Source: Pycnococcus provasolii
Taxonomy: Eukaryota > Chlorophyta > Pseudoscourfieldiophyceae > Pseudoscourfieldiales
DNA length: 64,000 nt
Direction of reading: 5' to 3'
Assembly (NCBI GenBank): GCA_049487715.1
Contig: CP150590.1
Span: 1-64,000 of the forward strand
Shown here: positions 9,693 through 18,971 of the stretch, piece after piece
Numbering within the stretch: position 1 is the stretch's first letter
How the letters are laid out: each line of letters starts with the position of its first letter
Program-made: the position numbers and the translations under genes
Notes under the pieces: generated by a model
Seen by the model: the letters and a program-made list of their open reading frames with translations, nothing else
Told to the model about the DNA's origin: nothing
Databases searched by the model: none

Positions 9693-11150
9693 TCAATGCG
9701 CACATGCCCGCATATCGTCAAACGCAGATGCCACCCACCAAGCGAGCGGTGACATCTCAGTAGTAGGGTTAGGGTGACGCCAGGAAAACCTCGCCAGATC
9801 GTTCGTGCACGGTGTGCTCACAGCGGATGCGGTGGGCGGGTGTTCTTGGAGCTCCAAGTGCAAAACACCCGGCTCGTCGACGAGCCTTGCGCGGGCGATG
9901 AAGCGCAACCTGTGCTCATCGCCTGCAATGGATCGGAACACGTCGACACGTTCCTCCACCTCGAGTTTTGGACAACGCGTTGCGTGAGCATGATCATTCC
10001 ACATCGCCGCCACGTCTGTCAGCGTGTCGACGTCTATTCCAAAAAGCAGGCGGCTCACGACGTGCGCCAGGTCCTTGCGCGTCGGCGAAACCTCGTAGTC
10101 GTTACCACCCGTCTCGTCGGCGGGTGTGCGAGAGAGATACGTTACGGAAGGGTGTCGTTGGCAGAGCGGGAACCACCGTGCGGACGCTTCAAATCCACCG
10201 CCTCCACGTGGAAACTGCGTTGTCCACTCTCGGAGACGCTCATCTGCGCCTGGCGGGAGCCTCGCGGCGTCAAGTGTGCCCTTGCGTGAATCCCAAAGCA
10301 CGTTTTCGATGAACTCGCGAGCAACCACCTCCACGCAATCCGGAACGTCGGGTGCGCCTTCGAACGCGTGGCGTTCCAGGCGGACTTGTATTCGTCCTCC
10401 TCGTCGCGTCGCCATGGACGTTGCGATCGTTTCGAGGCTTTCGGCACACTCGTTTCCGCTCAGTACGTTTTGTGCCGCAGCAGCCGCACGCTCGGGCGTA
10501 ATATCTGCGGGTGACTGAGTAGATGCAAGGAATTCGTCTTGTGCGTCGGCGTCCGCTGCGAGTCGATGGTCGCCCAGCAGTGGTGGAAAATGTTCAGCAG
10601 CACTTAAGGTGTAATCTAGAATGTCGTTTTTCGTCTGTGCCTTCTCCCACACGACACGGGCGACGAGCGGGAGCGCGCGCGTTTCTCCGCGGCGGTGCAT
10701 TGCGTCTGCAATCATCTGAACGAGTTTCGCGTGTTTCGCAAGCGAGACGCCCGTTTCGATACCGCGCACTCGGTTCGTTTCAATGCGACGCATGCGCAGC
10801 ACGTCGCGCACGTGTTCATCTGGCGAGTCGGCAGCCGCGAGTCCGACGATAGCGCCGATGTCCGAGGTCGTGAGCCACGGCACGGATGCGGATTTGGACC
10901 TTGCAGCTTCGACGCGAGGCACACCCGCCACGACGGCGGGCGGCGCCATGAGAGTCTGTCCAAGTTCAGTCGTTCGTGCAAGTTTTTCTACGACGGTCAG
11001 ACATGAAGCCGCGAGCGCACCAGCAGCAGGCGAAACCAGCAGACAATATCTGGTTGCGTTTCTATTAAAGAGACGGCACGTGCCAGGTATGCTCGAAGGA
11101 AACGAGTGAATGGCTGAACAACTGTAGTTATTGTTGCAAGGCTCGTGCAT
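9693..11150 (-). CDS. Conserved-looking hypothetical protein
   Basis: From the first ATG at 11150 the product is 485 residues. The region before about residue 45 is weak, and MAPPAVVAGVP at 10949 is an alternative start. I cannot name a family. The most patterned part is around residues 265-310, with DCVEVVAREFIENVLWD, a KGTLDAARLPP turn and REWTTQFP. After it come LFGIDVDTLTDVAAMW and a beta-rich tail with many His residues. No signal peptide or membrane span is clear, and an Ala-rich stretch near residue 40 could be part of a targeting sequence. Codon use is like that of neighbouring real genes. Confidence 0.6.
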   Translation of the reverse strand: MHEPCNNNYSCSAIHSFPSSIPGTCRLFNRNATRYCLLVSPAAGALAASCLTVVEKLARTTELGQTLMAPPAVVAGVPRVEAARSKSASVPWLTTSDIGAIVGLAAADSPDEHVRDVLRMRRIETNRVRGIETGVSLAKHAKLVQMIADAMHRRGETRALPLVARVVWEKAQTKNDILDYTLSAAEHFPPLLGDHRLAADADAQDEFLASTQSPADITPERAAAAAQNVLSGNECAESLETIATSMATRRGGRIQVRLERHAFEGAPDVPDCVEVVAREFIENVLWDSRKGTLDAARLPPGADERLREWTTQFPRGGGGFEASARWFPLCQRHPSVTYLSRTPADETGGNDYEVSPTRKDLAHVVSRLLFGIDVDTLTDVAAMWNDHAHATRCPKLEVEERVDVFRSIAGDEHRLRFIARARLVDEPGVLHLELQEHPPTASAVSTPCTNDLARFSWRHPNPTTEMSPLAWWVASAFDDMRACAH

Positions 11151-11709
11151 GAATGAATACACACAGTGTGACGAGACAAGACGAGACTCACACTGTAAGA
11201 CGACGAAACATAAACAGATGCTATGAGCGCGTGATGATCATTCCACTAAGATGGATGAGAAGACATACAGACAACCGCCAATGGTCACTTAAGTGTTCAA
11301 AGAGAACGAGTGAATGAAAACAAACAACGAAGAAGAAGCACAACGAAGCAGCACGTGTACACTCACTGTTCACTCACTCACAAAAATGATGTATAATGAT
11401 CATGATTGATGGCCACCAGAACAGACTTGATCAGATTCGGATTTCTCACTTCTCCGGACGCGCCCCCGGGGGGAGGTTCTTTTTACTACGGGGCGGTTCG
11501 GGGATTGGAGAAGCGGGCTTGCATGGCGTGTATGGCCCGAGCCCTTCTAGTCTTCTACCCAGGGGACGGGGCGAGCGCCATTATATTATGGAAATGCGTG
11601 CGTTAAAGAGCGCAGCACGCGCAGCACGCATGGCGCCTATCTATGGCATCGCTCCGTCACCGGATCAACGCTCGCTAGGCGACCTTCTTCTTCTTCACCT
11701 AGCACAAGG
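11151..11709. other. Intergenic spacer before the MYND gene
   Basis: No convincing gene. Open frames near 11396-11600 lack features. The true 5' end of the MYND gene could lie here, because its beta-rich N-terminal part begins abruptly. Confidence 0.35.
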
Positions 11710-12466
11710 GTGCATCCAGCGAGCACACGTGAACCGCTCAGTAGTACAAATGGGGGGGAGGAGGAGGTTGTCTGCGAAGATTTCCTTGAGGAAAGCGGCA
11801 GGTTCCGCATCAAGCTCGCGAATGGTGATAAGAACACCGTTCGTGCTGAGAAGCTACAAACAATCCAAAAGCACGGTGGTGTCGTCAAGGTTGCTCAATG
11901 CGAGCATTGCGGCGCCACGGAAAACGTGAAGACGTGCAAAGGTTGCTTCACAGCACACCTTTGCAGCCGCGAATGCATACAAGCTGGATGGCAAGCCCAC
12001 AAGCAAGCGTGCAAGACTCGCCAGCGATGCTTCGCCAAGGTGGACATGGAGGATATCGGTTCGATCAACATTGACGGCGTGGAGATCCCACAGCTGCCCC
12101 AAGCTTCGTCGTCGTTACATTATTCGACGATGAGTTTTGGCTCCGGCATAGTGAGAGGCGTGGACTCTACGGGCACGAGGAGTGCAAATCGCAACAAAGG
12201 ACGCTTCGTGGTGAAGTTAGTTCCAATGCGCGGGAACGGGAAGGATGCCTCACATGATCTACAACAAGGAGCGAGATGTGAATGCCTCCGTCGGCTCAAA
12301 TCAGGGCTGCTACGTGAAATTGCGCGAGGCGGTGATGAGCAAGGGCCTTGTCGTCTACGGCAATAAAGGCAAGGCGTACTTCATGGCGTGGCTTTCGAGC
12401 AAGAAGTCTGGCGGCGAGGAGCTTATTGTCGACGCATCCGAGGCGCTAGAGATGCCAGGGTGGTAG
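11710..12466 (+). pseudogene. MYND zinc-finger protein, interrupted by a frameshift
   Basis: The 5' frame reads GRFRIKLANGDKNTVRAEKL, then a MYND finger (CEHCGATENVKTCKGC, HLCSRECIQAGWQAHKQAC), then NKGRFVVKLVPMRGNGK. Coding sense then moves by one base to another frame near 12220-12245, which reads MPHMIYNKERDVNASVGSN and on to ALEMPGW with a stop at 12466. Both halves look coding, and the joint falls in a G-rich run. Either the gene has recently lost its frame or one base is wrong in the sequence. No GT-AG intron fits such a short gap. MYND fingers bind proteins. The exact role is unknown. Confidence 0.7.
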
Positions 12467-12543
12467 TTAGTCTGGTGGAGCAAGTTGCGTCGCTTAATTG
12501 CTTAAGACGACAACCACCACCATATACATACATCTTGTTGTGA

Positions 12544-12714
12544 GAATTTGCGGCTGGTACCACAAGGCGCTCAAGTACAGAACGAAGGACGTCTGGCTCT
12601 AGATATGAAGTCGATAGCGAAACGCACACACTCGCGTGTTACCACGCGGGATGCGGTGACTGGACCTCTCCCAGCGGACCCGACGCACCGTGCTTGTACT
12701 GCGTGAAGTTGTAA
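12544..12714 (+). pseudogene. Possible C-terminal exon or gene remnant with a Cys/His cluster
   Basis: A 56-residue frame without its own ATG ends LACYHAGCGDW..PCLYCVKL at a TAA inside a TGTAAATAAAA context. The C..HxxC...CxxC spacing looks like a zinc site. It could be the last exon of an unseen gene or a relic. Weakly supported. Confidence 0.25.
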
Positions 12715-12798
12715 ATAAAAGTATCCAAGCTTCTTATTTACCCATCTTCTTATTTACCAGCTGGGCTGGCTGGCAGTCATAATAGTGTCTTGTAAGTT

Positions 12799-13599
12799 CT
12801 AGTTCTTCATCTCGAAGAACACCGCCTTGATCGCCTTCGTGCCCGTGTTCTTCAGGCTGTGGTACGCGAACGGAGGCGCGCTCATAGGTGCGGGAACGCC
12901 CATGGGGCAGTGCAGAGGCACGTCCATTGCCGCACTCTCGTCGCCGCCGGGGTAGATGGTCACCTGGTCGCCCTCGAGGAAGTAGATGAGGTGGTCGCGG
13001 TGGTGGTGCACGGGGTCCTGCTCGCCAGGCTTCATCGTAAGCATGCCCGTGACCCACTCGTCATTCTCCGCCAGCTTCGCGTAGCACGTCGGCGCGACGT
13101 CGAAAGGACTCCTGTAGCCGGCAACTGTGCCGCACATCTTGCAAGTCGGGTACGGCTCGACGAACACGATCTTCGCCGTGGTTGTACCAACGTTCTCGAC
13201 GACGTGTTTTCCCGCGGGAATCACGGGCGCCGCGCCTGTTGGCAGCTCCACCTCCGCGGACCCTTCCGTCGCGCCTGGCGGGGGCGTCAGCTTCATCTTC
13301 GCACCTTGCACGACGTACATGCTGTGCTCCGGGTGTTCGTGCTCCTTGTCCGCCTCACCAGGTTTGAGTTCCATTTCCACGAGGCGTGCCCCTGGAATCT
13401 CCGCCACTACCTTGTAGTGCTCGGGGTTCGACGTGCAGCAGTCAGGCAGGCCCGACGCGAACTTGAACACATGCGAGCTCTCACCACCAGATGACTCCGA
13501 AGCAGGCTCAGGCTCCGACGAAGAACCCTCATTTCTCGACGAGGAGTACTTCTTGTAGATGAAATATCCCAAAGCACCACTCACTAAAAGCTTAAGCAT
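12799..13599 (-). CDS. Membrane-anchored double-cupin protein
   Basis: The product is 266 residues from ATG 13599. The start MLKLLVSGALGYFIYKKY is a short hydrophobic anchor followed by basic residues, then a Ser/Glu-rich linker. Two cupin domains follow. The first (about 60-145) has KPGEADKEHEHPEHSMYVVQG, then PAGKHVVENVG. The second (about 165-262) has KPGEQDPVHHHRDHLIYFLEG, then a PFAYHSLKNTG strand. The HxH...E-like clusters would hold a metal ion. A CKMC pair sits between the domains. Substrate unknown. The frame is open upstream to 13719, but that part is not compelling. Confidence 0.8.
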   Translation of the reverse strand: MLKLLVSGALGYFIYKKYSSSRNEGSSSEPEPASESSGGESSHVFKFASGLPDCCTSNPEHYKVVAEIPGARLVEMELKPGEADKEHEHPEHSMYVVQGAKMKLTPPPGATEGSAEVELPTGAAPVIPAGKHVVENVGTTTAKIVFVEPYPTCKMCGTVAGYRSPFDVAPTCYAKLAENDEWVTGMLTMKPGEQDPVHHHRDHLIYFLEGDQVTIYPGGDESAAMDVPLHCPMGVPAPMSAPPFAYHSLKNTGTKAIKAVFFEMKN

Positions 13600-14182
13600 A
13601 TTAGTACTAATAGGAGTAATAGCAAATAAACAGCTTCGAAGGATGACAAGAAATGACAAGAAACAAAGAGGAGAGGAGAGGAGAGGGGCCGCGAGGACAA
13701 CCGTTGCACCAACCACCACCTGTTAACCGCGTCACCTGTCTGCCTGTAGTTAGTCTAGTACTATCGTGCGGGTCAGATTTTAGTTCAGGGACCAGGGTCC
13801 ACGTCGCAACTCATCACAGCACCGGCCCAGCACCGGTCACGTTACCCCTCCCACTCCAGCCCTAAGAGGGGGGAAGAAGGTCACGTGATACATAATAAAG
13901 TTAAAATGTTGATCAGTTCCTCCGGAGGAGCCGGGGGAGGAAGGACTTCCCCCGCCGGAAAAGGGTCCACGACGACGTTCCAAAAGGAAAGGGGAACCAG
14001 ATGCTTGAACCAGACAACTGACTGGTCCCTAGGAAGTAGTACTACTTTTTCGGACTACTTTTTTTATTTTGATCCCTTTTGACCAAGGGAAATCCATCCC
14101 TACCGGGATTTGAAAGGGAAAAATTAAGTTACGCGATTTTATTACCGTTGGTCATAAATTGCGAACCCCCAACTCATTCGAA
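13600..14182. other. Intergenic spacer
   Basis: A polypurine GAGGA run lies near 13665-13690. I see no gene. Confidence 0.4.
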
Positions 14183-15076
14183 TCATGTGAGTAGCGTGTC
14201 GCGAGGAAGTGATCGTGTGTCGCTTGTGCCAGCGATGAGGATTTGGATTAGCGCTTGCTCTGGCATTGTTGCTGACGCTTGCTGCTCTGCCAGTTTGCGT
14301 GCCTTGGAGATTTCTGAGACAGCTTTATCCTCGTTGATGATCACGCTGTCGTCCATCTTGACGAGCGCTCGTCGTTGGTAGAAGTGGAGGATTTTTGCGT
14401 GCACACTCATGACATGTCCAGCAAAAGTCTCCCATGATTCGGAGCCTTGCGAGACCGCGCGTAATTCCGTCCACAGAGCTGTTTCTGCTCGTGGAGTGTC
14501 GGGCATGATGACGTCTAGGATGTGCTTCCATGCTTCTTTAGCTGTGGTGGCTCGTTCGGCTACGAGGCTGGCGCCTGCATGCGGTGCTACGCTTTTGCGT
14601 ATGAGTGCTAGCAGTACCTCGTTGACATGCAGTTGTTGGGCTGATTCATGCGACGTGTACAGGGCGTAATGGGCTCCTGCCAAGCGTACAGCGTTTTCGG
14701 CTGACAGACGCCATGCGTTTACGTCTGTACCGGGCTGCAGTTCCGTGATCTGGGTGCGTTGAATGCTGGAGATGATTCCGCGCGTCCTCGATTCGGACAT
14801 GAACTGGCTCTCGTTTCGCGTCGTGGATCGCGTGCTGCTTGAGTTGCGACTTCGGTCGCTGTGACGTCGTCCGCGGCTACTGCTGCTCGAGGCTGAATCC
14901 GAATTTGAATTCGTGGGCTCGCTGTCGGTGGTGGTGCTGCTGCTGTTTTGGTAATTTTGCTGCTGCGTGAACCACGCTTGACGAGCGTTGGACCTGCGCC
15001 TACGGCGGGCTGCTGATGACGTTGTGTGACGAGGCTGTTCACTCGGCATCTCGTTGTCGCTGTCGCTGTCGTTCAT
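14183..15076 (-). mobile_element. Orphan retrotransposon Gag-like gene (Copia/UBN2-type)
   Basis: The product is 297 residues from ATG 15076. The first 100 residues are Ser/Arg/Asn-rich and disordered. The rest is helical with the Gag-polypeptide pattern: NAWRLSAENAVRLAG, LALIRKSVAPHAG, TTAKEAWKHILDVI, ETALWTELRAV, SWETFAGHVMSVHAKI. That order is typical of the Ty1/Copia Gag core. I see no zinc knuckle, protease, integrase or reverse transcriptase after it, and no obvious long terminal repeats on either side. It is therefore a decayed element or a captured Gag gene. Confidence 0.55.
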
Positions 15077-15411
15077 TTTGTTTATCAAGTAAAATAAAAT
15101 GTTAAAAAAACCTACCGGGTTATGGGTTCTTGTCTTGGATGCCTTTCGATTTTTGGTAGCGATGCTCCTATCGTGTGGCGTGACGTATATCTGGTTTCTG
15201 TGGTGGCGTCTCAGCCTCTCCACTACCTGTTCACGCGCCTATTTTCAATGGCGTCCAAGGTTGTTAGACCACTGGTTCCATGTAGAGATTGTGAATAATG
15301 ATCGTTTGAATTACAGGAGGGCAATAATAAGGGCGCGGGATGTGAAACCCTCTGGGGGTTCACGGGATGTGAAACCCATTCTCCTGTGTTTATTCCTTGT
15401 GTTTGTTTCGG

Positions 15412-15466
15412 GGATCGGATCGGGGATCGGATCGCACCTAGGGATCGCGGATCGGATCGCGGACTC
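15412..15466. repeat. GATCGGATCGGG short tandem repeat
   Basis: Units of GGGATCGGATC recur with small changes about five times. It lies in the spacer between the Gag-like gene and the WD40 gene (15077-15818), which otherwise shows nothing recognisable. Confidence 0.7.
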
Positions 15467-15818
15467 ACCCCTCTCTCCACACTTGCATGCAGCCCGGCAA
15501 CGAACTCGCCCGAGCTTGCCAATCCGCGTCCGGGTTACCACCTTGATCAGACTAAATTTTTCCCATCCCCCGAACGGGAAAATTGGTCGAGACTGAATTT
15601 CTCTCCCCCTCCCGACCATTTCCCCAGTCAAATTGAAGCATTGATGCTGGCTTGAGGTCGTGCCTGATTCTGCAAGCTCAGATCTCTTGACCTTTCGCCA
15701 GATGTCAACCTTGCGAGAGCACAGAGCAGACCCTCTCCCATCGGAAGCAGAATCGATTTCGCCTCGGCCATTCTCCTCTCGTGACGAACCGACCCACCAC
15801 TCTTCATTCTTCGGCACA

Positions 15819-17222
15819 ATGTCCGTGCGTGCGCTCGACGACGCGCTCAGCGCACGCAACCTTGCGAACCTTAACGCCGCAAACGTGCCATTGAAGTTGC
15901 TCTACGAAGACTTCAACCAACCCGTGCCGAAACGACCGTGCCTGCTCACCGGAGACGACGTCGACAAAGATGTTGTCAACGACGCGTACGAGGGCACTGG
16001 TGTCACGTGGAGACTCCAAGGAAAGATAACAGCAACCACGCAAGGGCCAAGGAAAGGCACCACATGGCGCAAGCTCATGATGTCCGCAAAGAATCAACCA
16101 CCCAAGTATTTGCGCTTCGAGCAGGTGACCACGAATGGAGAGACCAAAGAGTGGTTGCTAGTTGATGCCACACCCGGCGGCCAAGCATGTATGGCCGGCA
16201 CCCACGCTCAGGTAGGAGGCGAAGCCGTGCAATACGAGCAACTTGCCGTTGCTCACGCAGCACCACAGCCACCGCCGCCGCTGCCAACAAATACCTATGC
16301 CGAAGCACGTCAGGAGACATCACTCGGTGTGCCGACTGAATTCTTAACTGGTACGTCAAGCGGCGCTACCCGTGCTGGGCCACTACCTTCAGCTTCAAAC
16401 ATATCTTCTATTAATCGAAATCTGGATCAAGCGCAGGGTGGAGGTGCAAGTGCGCAACAAGCGCACCCGACATGCCGTTTGGAGGGTGTGACCGACCTCG
16501 TCAACGACACGGATATGGTGGGATATACTTCACAGCAAAACGGCGGAGTGGCCCCTGTTTTGGGATCTTCTTTCGTCTTTCCTTCTTATGGCCAAGGATT
16601 CAGCAATCTGGGTACGGGCGACGTCATGGAAGCGTCAGTGGTAAAGGATGCGCATGATGTCACTGGGGCATCGTCATCTGCACGGAGCAAGCGCCGACGA
16701 GACGAATCCGATGCGAGGGAAACCAATCTAGATATGAAGGCTCTAGATATCCGACGCGTCATGGAGTTGATGAAAAAACATCCTCGTCATAGGGGGGTGC
16801 CTTTGATGCGATTGATTAAAAAAGAACTCGAAATAATACCGTCGACCGCGTGTTTATCTGTGCTGAGAGGCCATTCTGGGTTGGTGTATTCCGCCTCGTA
16901 TTCCACGGATGGGACGCGCATCGTCTCCTCGAGTCAGGACAAGACCGTTCGCGTCTGGGACGCGACGACCGGCGCATGTCTATCAGTGCTGGAAGACCAT
17001 TCTGATTCTGTGATTTCCGCATCGTATTCCGCGGATGGGACGCGCATCGTCTCCGCGAGCAGGGACAAGACCGTTCGCGTCTGGGACGCGACGACCGGCG
17101 CGTGTCTATCTGTGCTGGAAGGCCATTCTAGTGTGGTGTGTTCCGCCTCGTATTCCGCGGATGGGACGCGCATCGTCTCTGCGAGCCTGGACAACACCGT
17201 TCGCGTCTGGGACGCGACGTAA
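15819..17222 (+). CDS. WD40-repeat protein with three repeats
   Basis: The product is 467 residues from ATG 15819 (context ACAATGTCC); an in-frame ATG at 15702 would add 39 residues. Residues 1 to about 340 are not recognisable. They include GTTWRKLMMSAKNQPPKYLR and a Gln/Pro-rich stretch. The C-terminus holds three WD repeats of 42 residues (LSVLEGHS..V.SASYSADGTRIVSAS.DKTVRVWDATTGAC). Each has the GH dipeptide and the WD end, but three blades cannot close a normal seven-blade propeller. The stop falls exactly at the end of the third repeat and a damaged fourth copy follows, so the gene is probably truncated. A TGTAA lies at 17230. Confidence 0.75.
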   Translation: MSVRALDDALSARNLANLNAANVPLKLLYEDFNQPVPKRPCLLTGDDVDKDVVNDAYEGTGVTWRLQGKITATTQGPRKGTTWRKLMMSAKNQPPKYLRFEQVTTNGETKEWLLVDATPGGQACMAGTHAQVGGEAVQYEQLAVAHAAPQPPPPLPTNTYAEARQETSLGVPTEFLTGTSSGATRAGPLPSASNISSINRNLDQAQGGGASAQQAHPTCRLEGVTDLVNDTDMVGYTSQQNGGVAPVLGSSFVFPSYGQGFSNLGTGDVMEASVVKDAHDVTGASSSARSKRRRDESDARETNLDMKALDIRRVMELMKKHPRHRGVPLMRLIKKELEIIPSTACLSVLRGHSGLVYSASYSTDGTRIVSSSQDKTVRVWDATTGACLSVLEDHSDSVISASYSADGTRIVSASRDKTVRVWDATTGACLSVLEGHSSVVCSASYSADGTRIVSASLDNTVRVWDAT

Positions 17223-17262
17223 GGCACGACGTGTAACACTTTTCGCGTCTATGACGCGGTTC
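16848..17262 (+). repeat. 126-bp WD40 tandem repeats with a decayed fourth unit
   Basis: Units start at 16848, 16974 and 17100 and are nearly identical. After the stop, 17233-17262 (AACACTTTTCGCGTCTATGACGCG) matches the end of a unit (AACACCGTTCGCGTCTGGGACGCG), so the array once extended further. Confidence 0.8.
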
Positions 17263-18006
17263 TAAAATGCTCGCATAGTAGTGAATCTTTCAGTTTTTTT
17301 TTCCCCCTTCCGCGAGACCGCGACTTGTTATGGATGGACCATGAAGGCCAACTGAAAAAGTCCATCTAAAATTCCGACCGGCCGGCGGCCGGTGTGCCCT
17401 AGGTACCGTATATAGGAGTATCAACAATCTGGTAAAGAAAGTATCTGTCCCAAACCCAGTCTCTCATATTATGGATAGTGGCAGATACGTGACACAAACC
17501 AAACGTGACCAAACCAAAACGAACCTCAAAAGAACCAACCCACAAAAGGAACCGGAATGAGACCCGGGGGGGATCCCCAAGAGACGATGTGGAATTGACC
17601 GAACCAGTCAAACACAAGTCCTGAAAACCACAAGGAATGCCAAGGGTGGATCCCCCAAAAATGAAAAATCCAAACAAAGAATCCCCAACCCAAACCCCAA
17701 ACCAAGAAAGAAAAAAACCCAAACCCCAAACCAAGAAAAAAGAAAAACAAGAACCCCAAACCCCCAAACAAAAAGAAAAAAAAGTTAAAAACCCAAAAGA
17801 AACCCCCAAAAGAAACCAAAGGAAAACAATCACCACCAACCCCGAATTGAATCAAGTCCCGCGGGGTCCACACAGGGTCCCTGTGCAGATTCACGGGGAG
17901 GAAAACCCTTGGGGTATCCCCTCCGGGAAAGAAGTCTCGCCGCCGCCGTCGCTCTCCAACAACAACTCCCCCTGCCCACACCACTTCACACTCACTGCTG
18001 CCGGCC
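17263..18006. other. Low-complexity spacer upstream of the eL8 gene
   Basis: From about 17500 to 17850 the plus strand is almost entirely A and C, with CCCAAA/AACCCC runs. Long open frames on both strands here have only Lys/Pro/Asn or Phe/Gly/Leu content and are composition artefacts. Confidence 0.6.
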
Positions 18007-18819
18007 ATGCCTCCGAAGAGCAAGAAGCCCAGCGGCGTTCCCTCCGCCGCAGCCTCGAAGGTGGCAGCGGCTCCGAAGAAGGCCTCGGGATCCAAGCTTC
18101 CTGCGAATCCGCTCTACGAGAAACGTCCTCGTAGCTTTGGAATCGGACAAGCGCTCCCGCCCCCAAACCGAGACCTGCACAGGTTTGTCAAGTGGCCGCG
18201 ATATGTGCGAATCCAACGACAGCGACGTGTGCTTAACCTTCGCCTGAAAGTGCCGCCGACCGTCAACCAGTTCAGGAGGACGCTCGACAAGTCTGTGACG
18301 GGCGCGCTCTTCAAGCTGCTTAACAAATACAGGCCGGAAGATAAGGGGGAAAAGAAAGAACGACTGCAGGCGCAGGCGGAGGCGGCGGCGGCGGGTGCCG
18401 ACGACGACAGCAAACGCCCGCTCGTTGTCAAGTACGGAATCAACCACATCGCGTACTTGGTGGAACAAAACAAGGCGCAGCTCGTCGTCATCGCCGCGGA
18501 CGTCGACCCGCTCGAACTCGTCATCTGGCTCCCCGCGCTCTGCCGCAAGATGGGCGTGCCGTACTGCATCGTCAAGTGCAAGGCACGCCTCGGCGCGGTT
18601 GTGCACAAAAAGACCGCGACGGCGCTCTGCCTCACCGGCGTCAAGCCAGAGGATAAGATGGACCTCGGAAAGATCGTCGAGAGCTGCAAGCTCAACTTCA
18701 ACGACAACGGCGCCAGCATCAACCGCACGTGGGGAGGAGGCATCATGGGACCTAAGTCGCAGATGAAGACGAAGCTCCGCAACAAGGCGATCGCGCGCGA
18801 GGCGGGCAGCAAGAAGTAA
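18007..18819 (+). CDS. RPL7A: 60S ribosomal protein eL8 (L7a)
   Basis: The product is 270 residues, the normal length. After a Lys/Ala/Ser-rich N-terminus, [19 protein letters not shown] and [16 protein letters not shown] are diagnostic of eukaryotic L7a. The L7Ae/Gadd45 RNA-binding domain follows, with [38 protein letters not shown] and [14 protein letters not shown]. It is a structural protein of the large ribosomal subunit. The CDS is intronless. A TGTAA occurs near 18855. Confidence 0.97.
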   Translation: MPPKSKKPSGVPSAAASKVAAAPKKASGSKLPANPLYEKRPRSFGIGQALPPPNRDLHRFVKWPRYVRIQRQRRVLNLRLKVPPTVNQFRRTLDKSVTGALFKLLNKYRPEDKGEKKERLQAQAEAAAAGADDDSKRPLVVKYGINHIAYLVEQNKAQLVVIAADVDPLELVIWLPALCRKMGVPYCIVKCKARLGAVVHKKTATALCLTGVKPEDKMDLGKIVESCKLNFNDNGASINRTWGGGIMGPKSQMKTKLRNKAIAREAGSKK

Positions 18820-18971
18820 AAAGTAAAACTGTTTGTCGTCGAAGTAGCTGTGAACGTGTAACACACCAACGCGATCGTTGCCTTGGCACCAACCAACCAA
18901 CCAACAAGTTAGATCACTCACTCACAGTTTTTCTCTCATTCCCCATTTGACTTGGCGTTACGAATGTCGTC

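Noticed and set aside
17399-18134. Overlapping open frames in the AC-rich tract, plus and minus
   Set aside because: Lys/Pro or Phe/Gly/Leu low complexity reflects base composition. No start context, no family signs.
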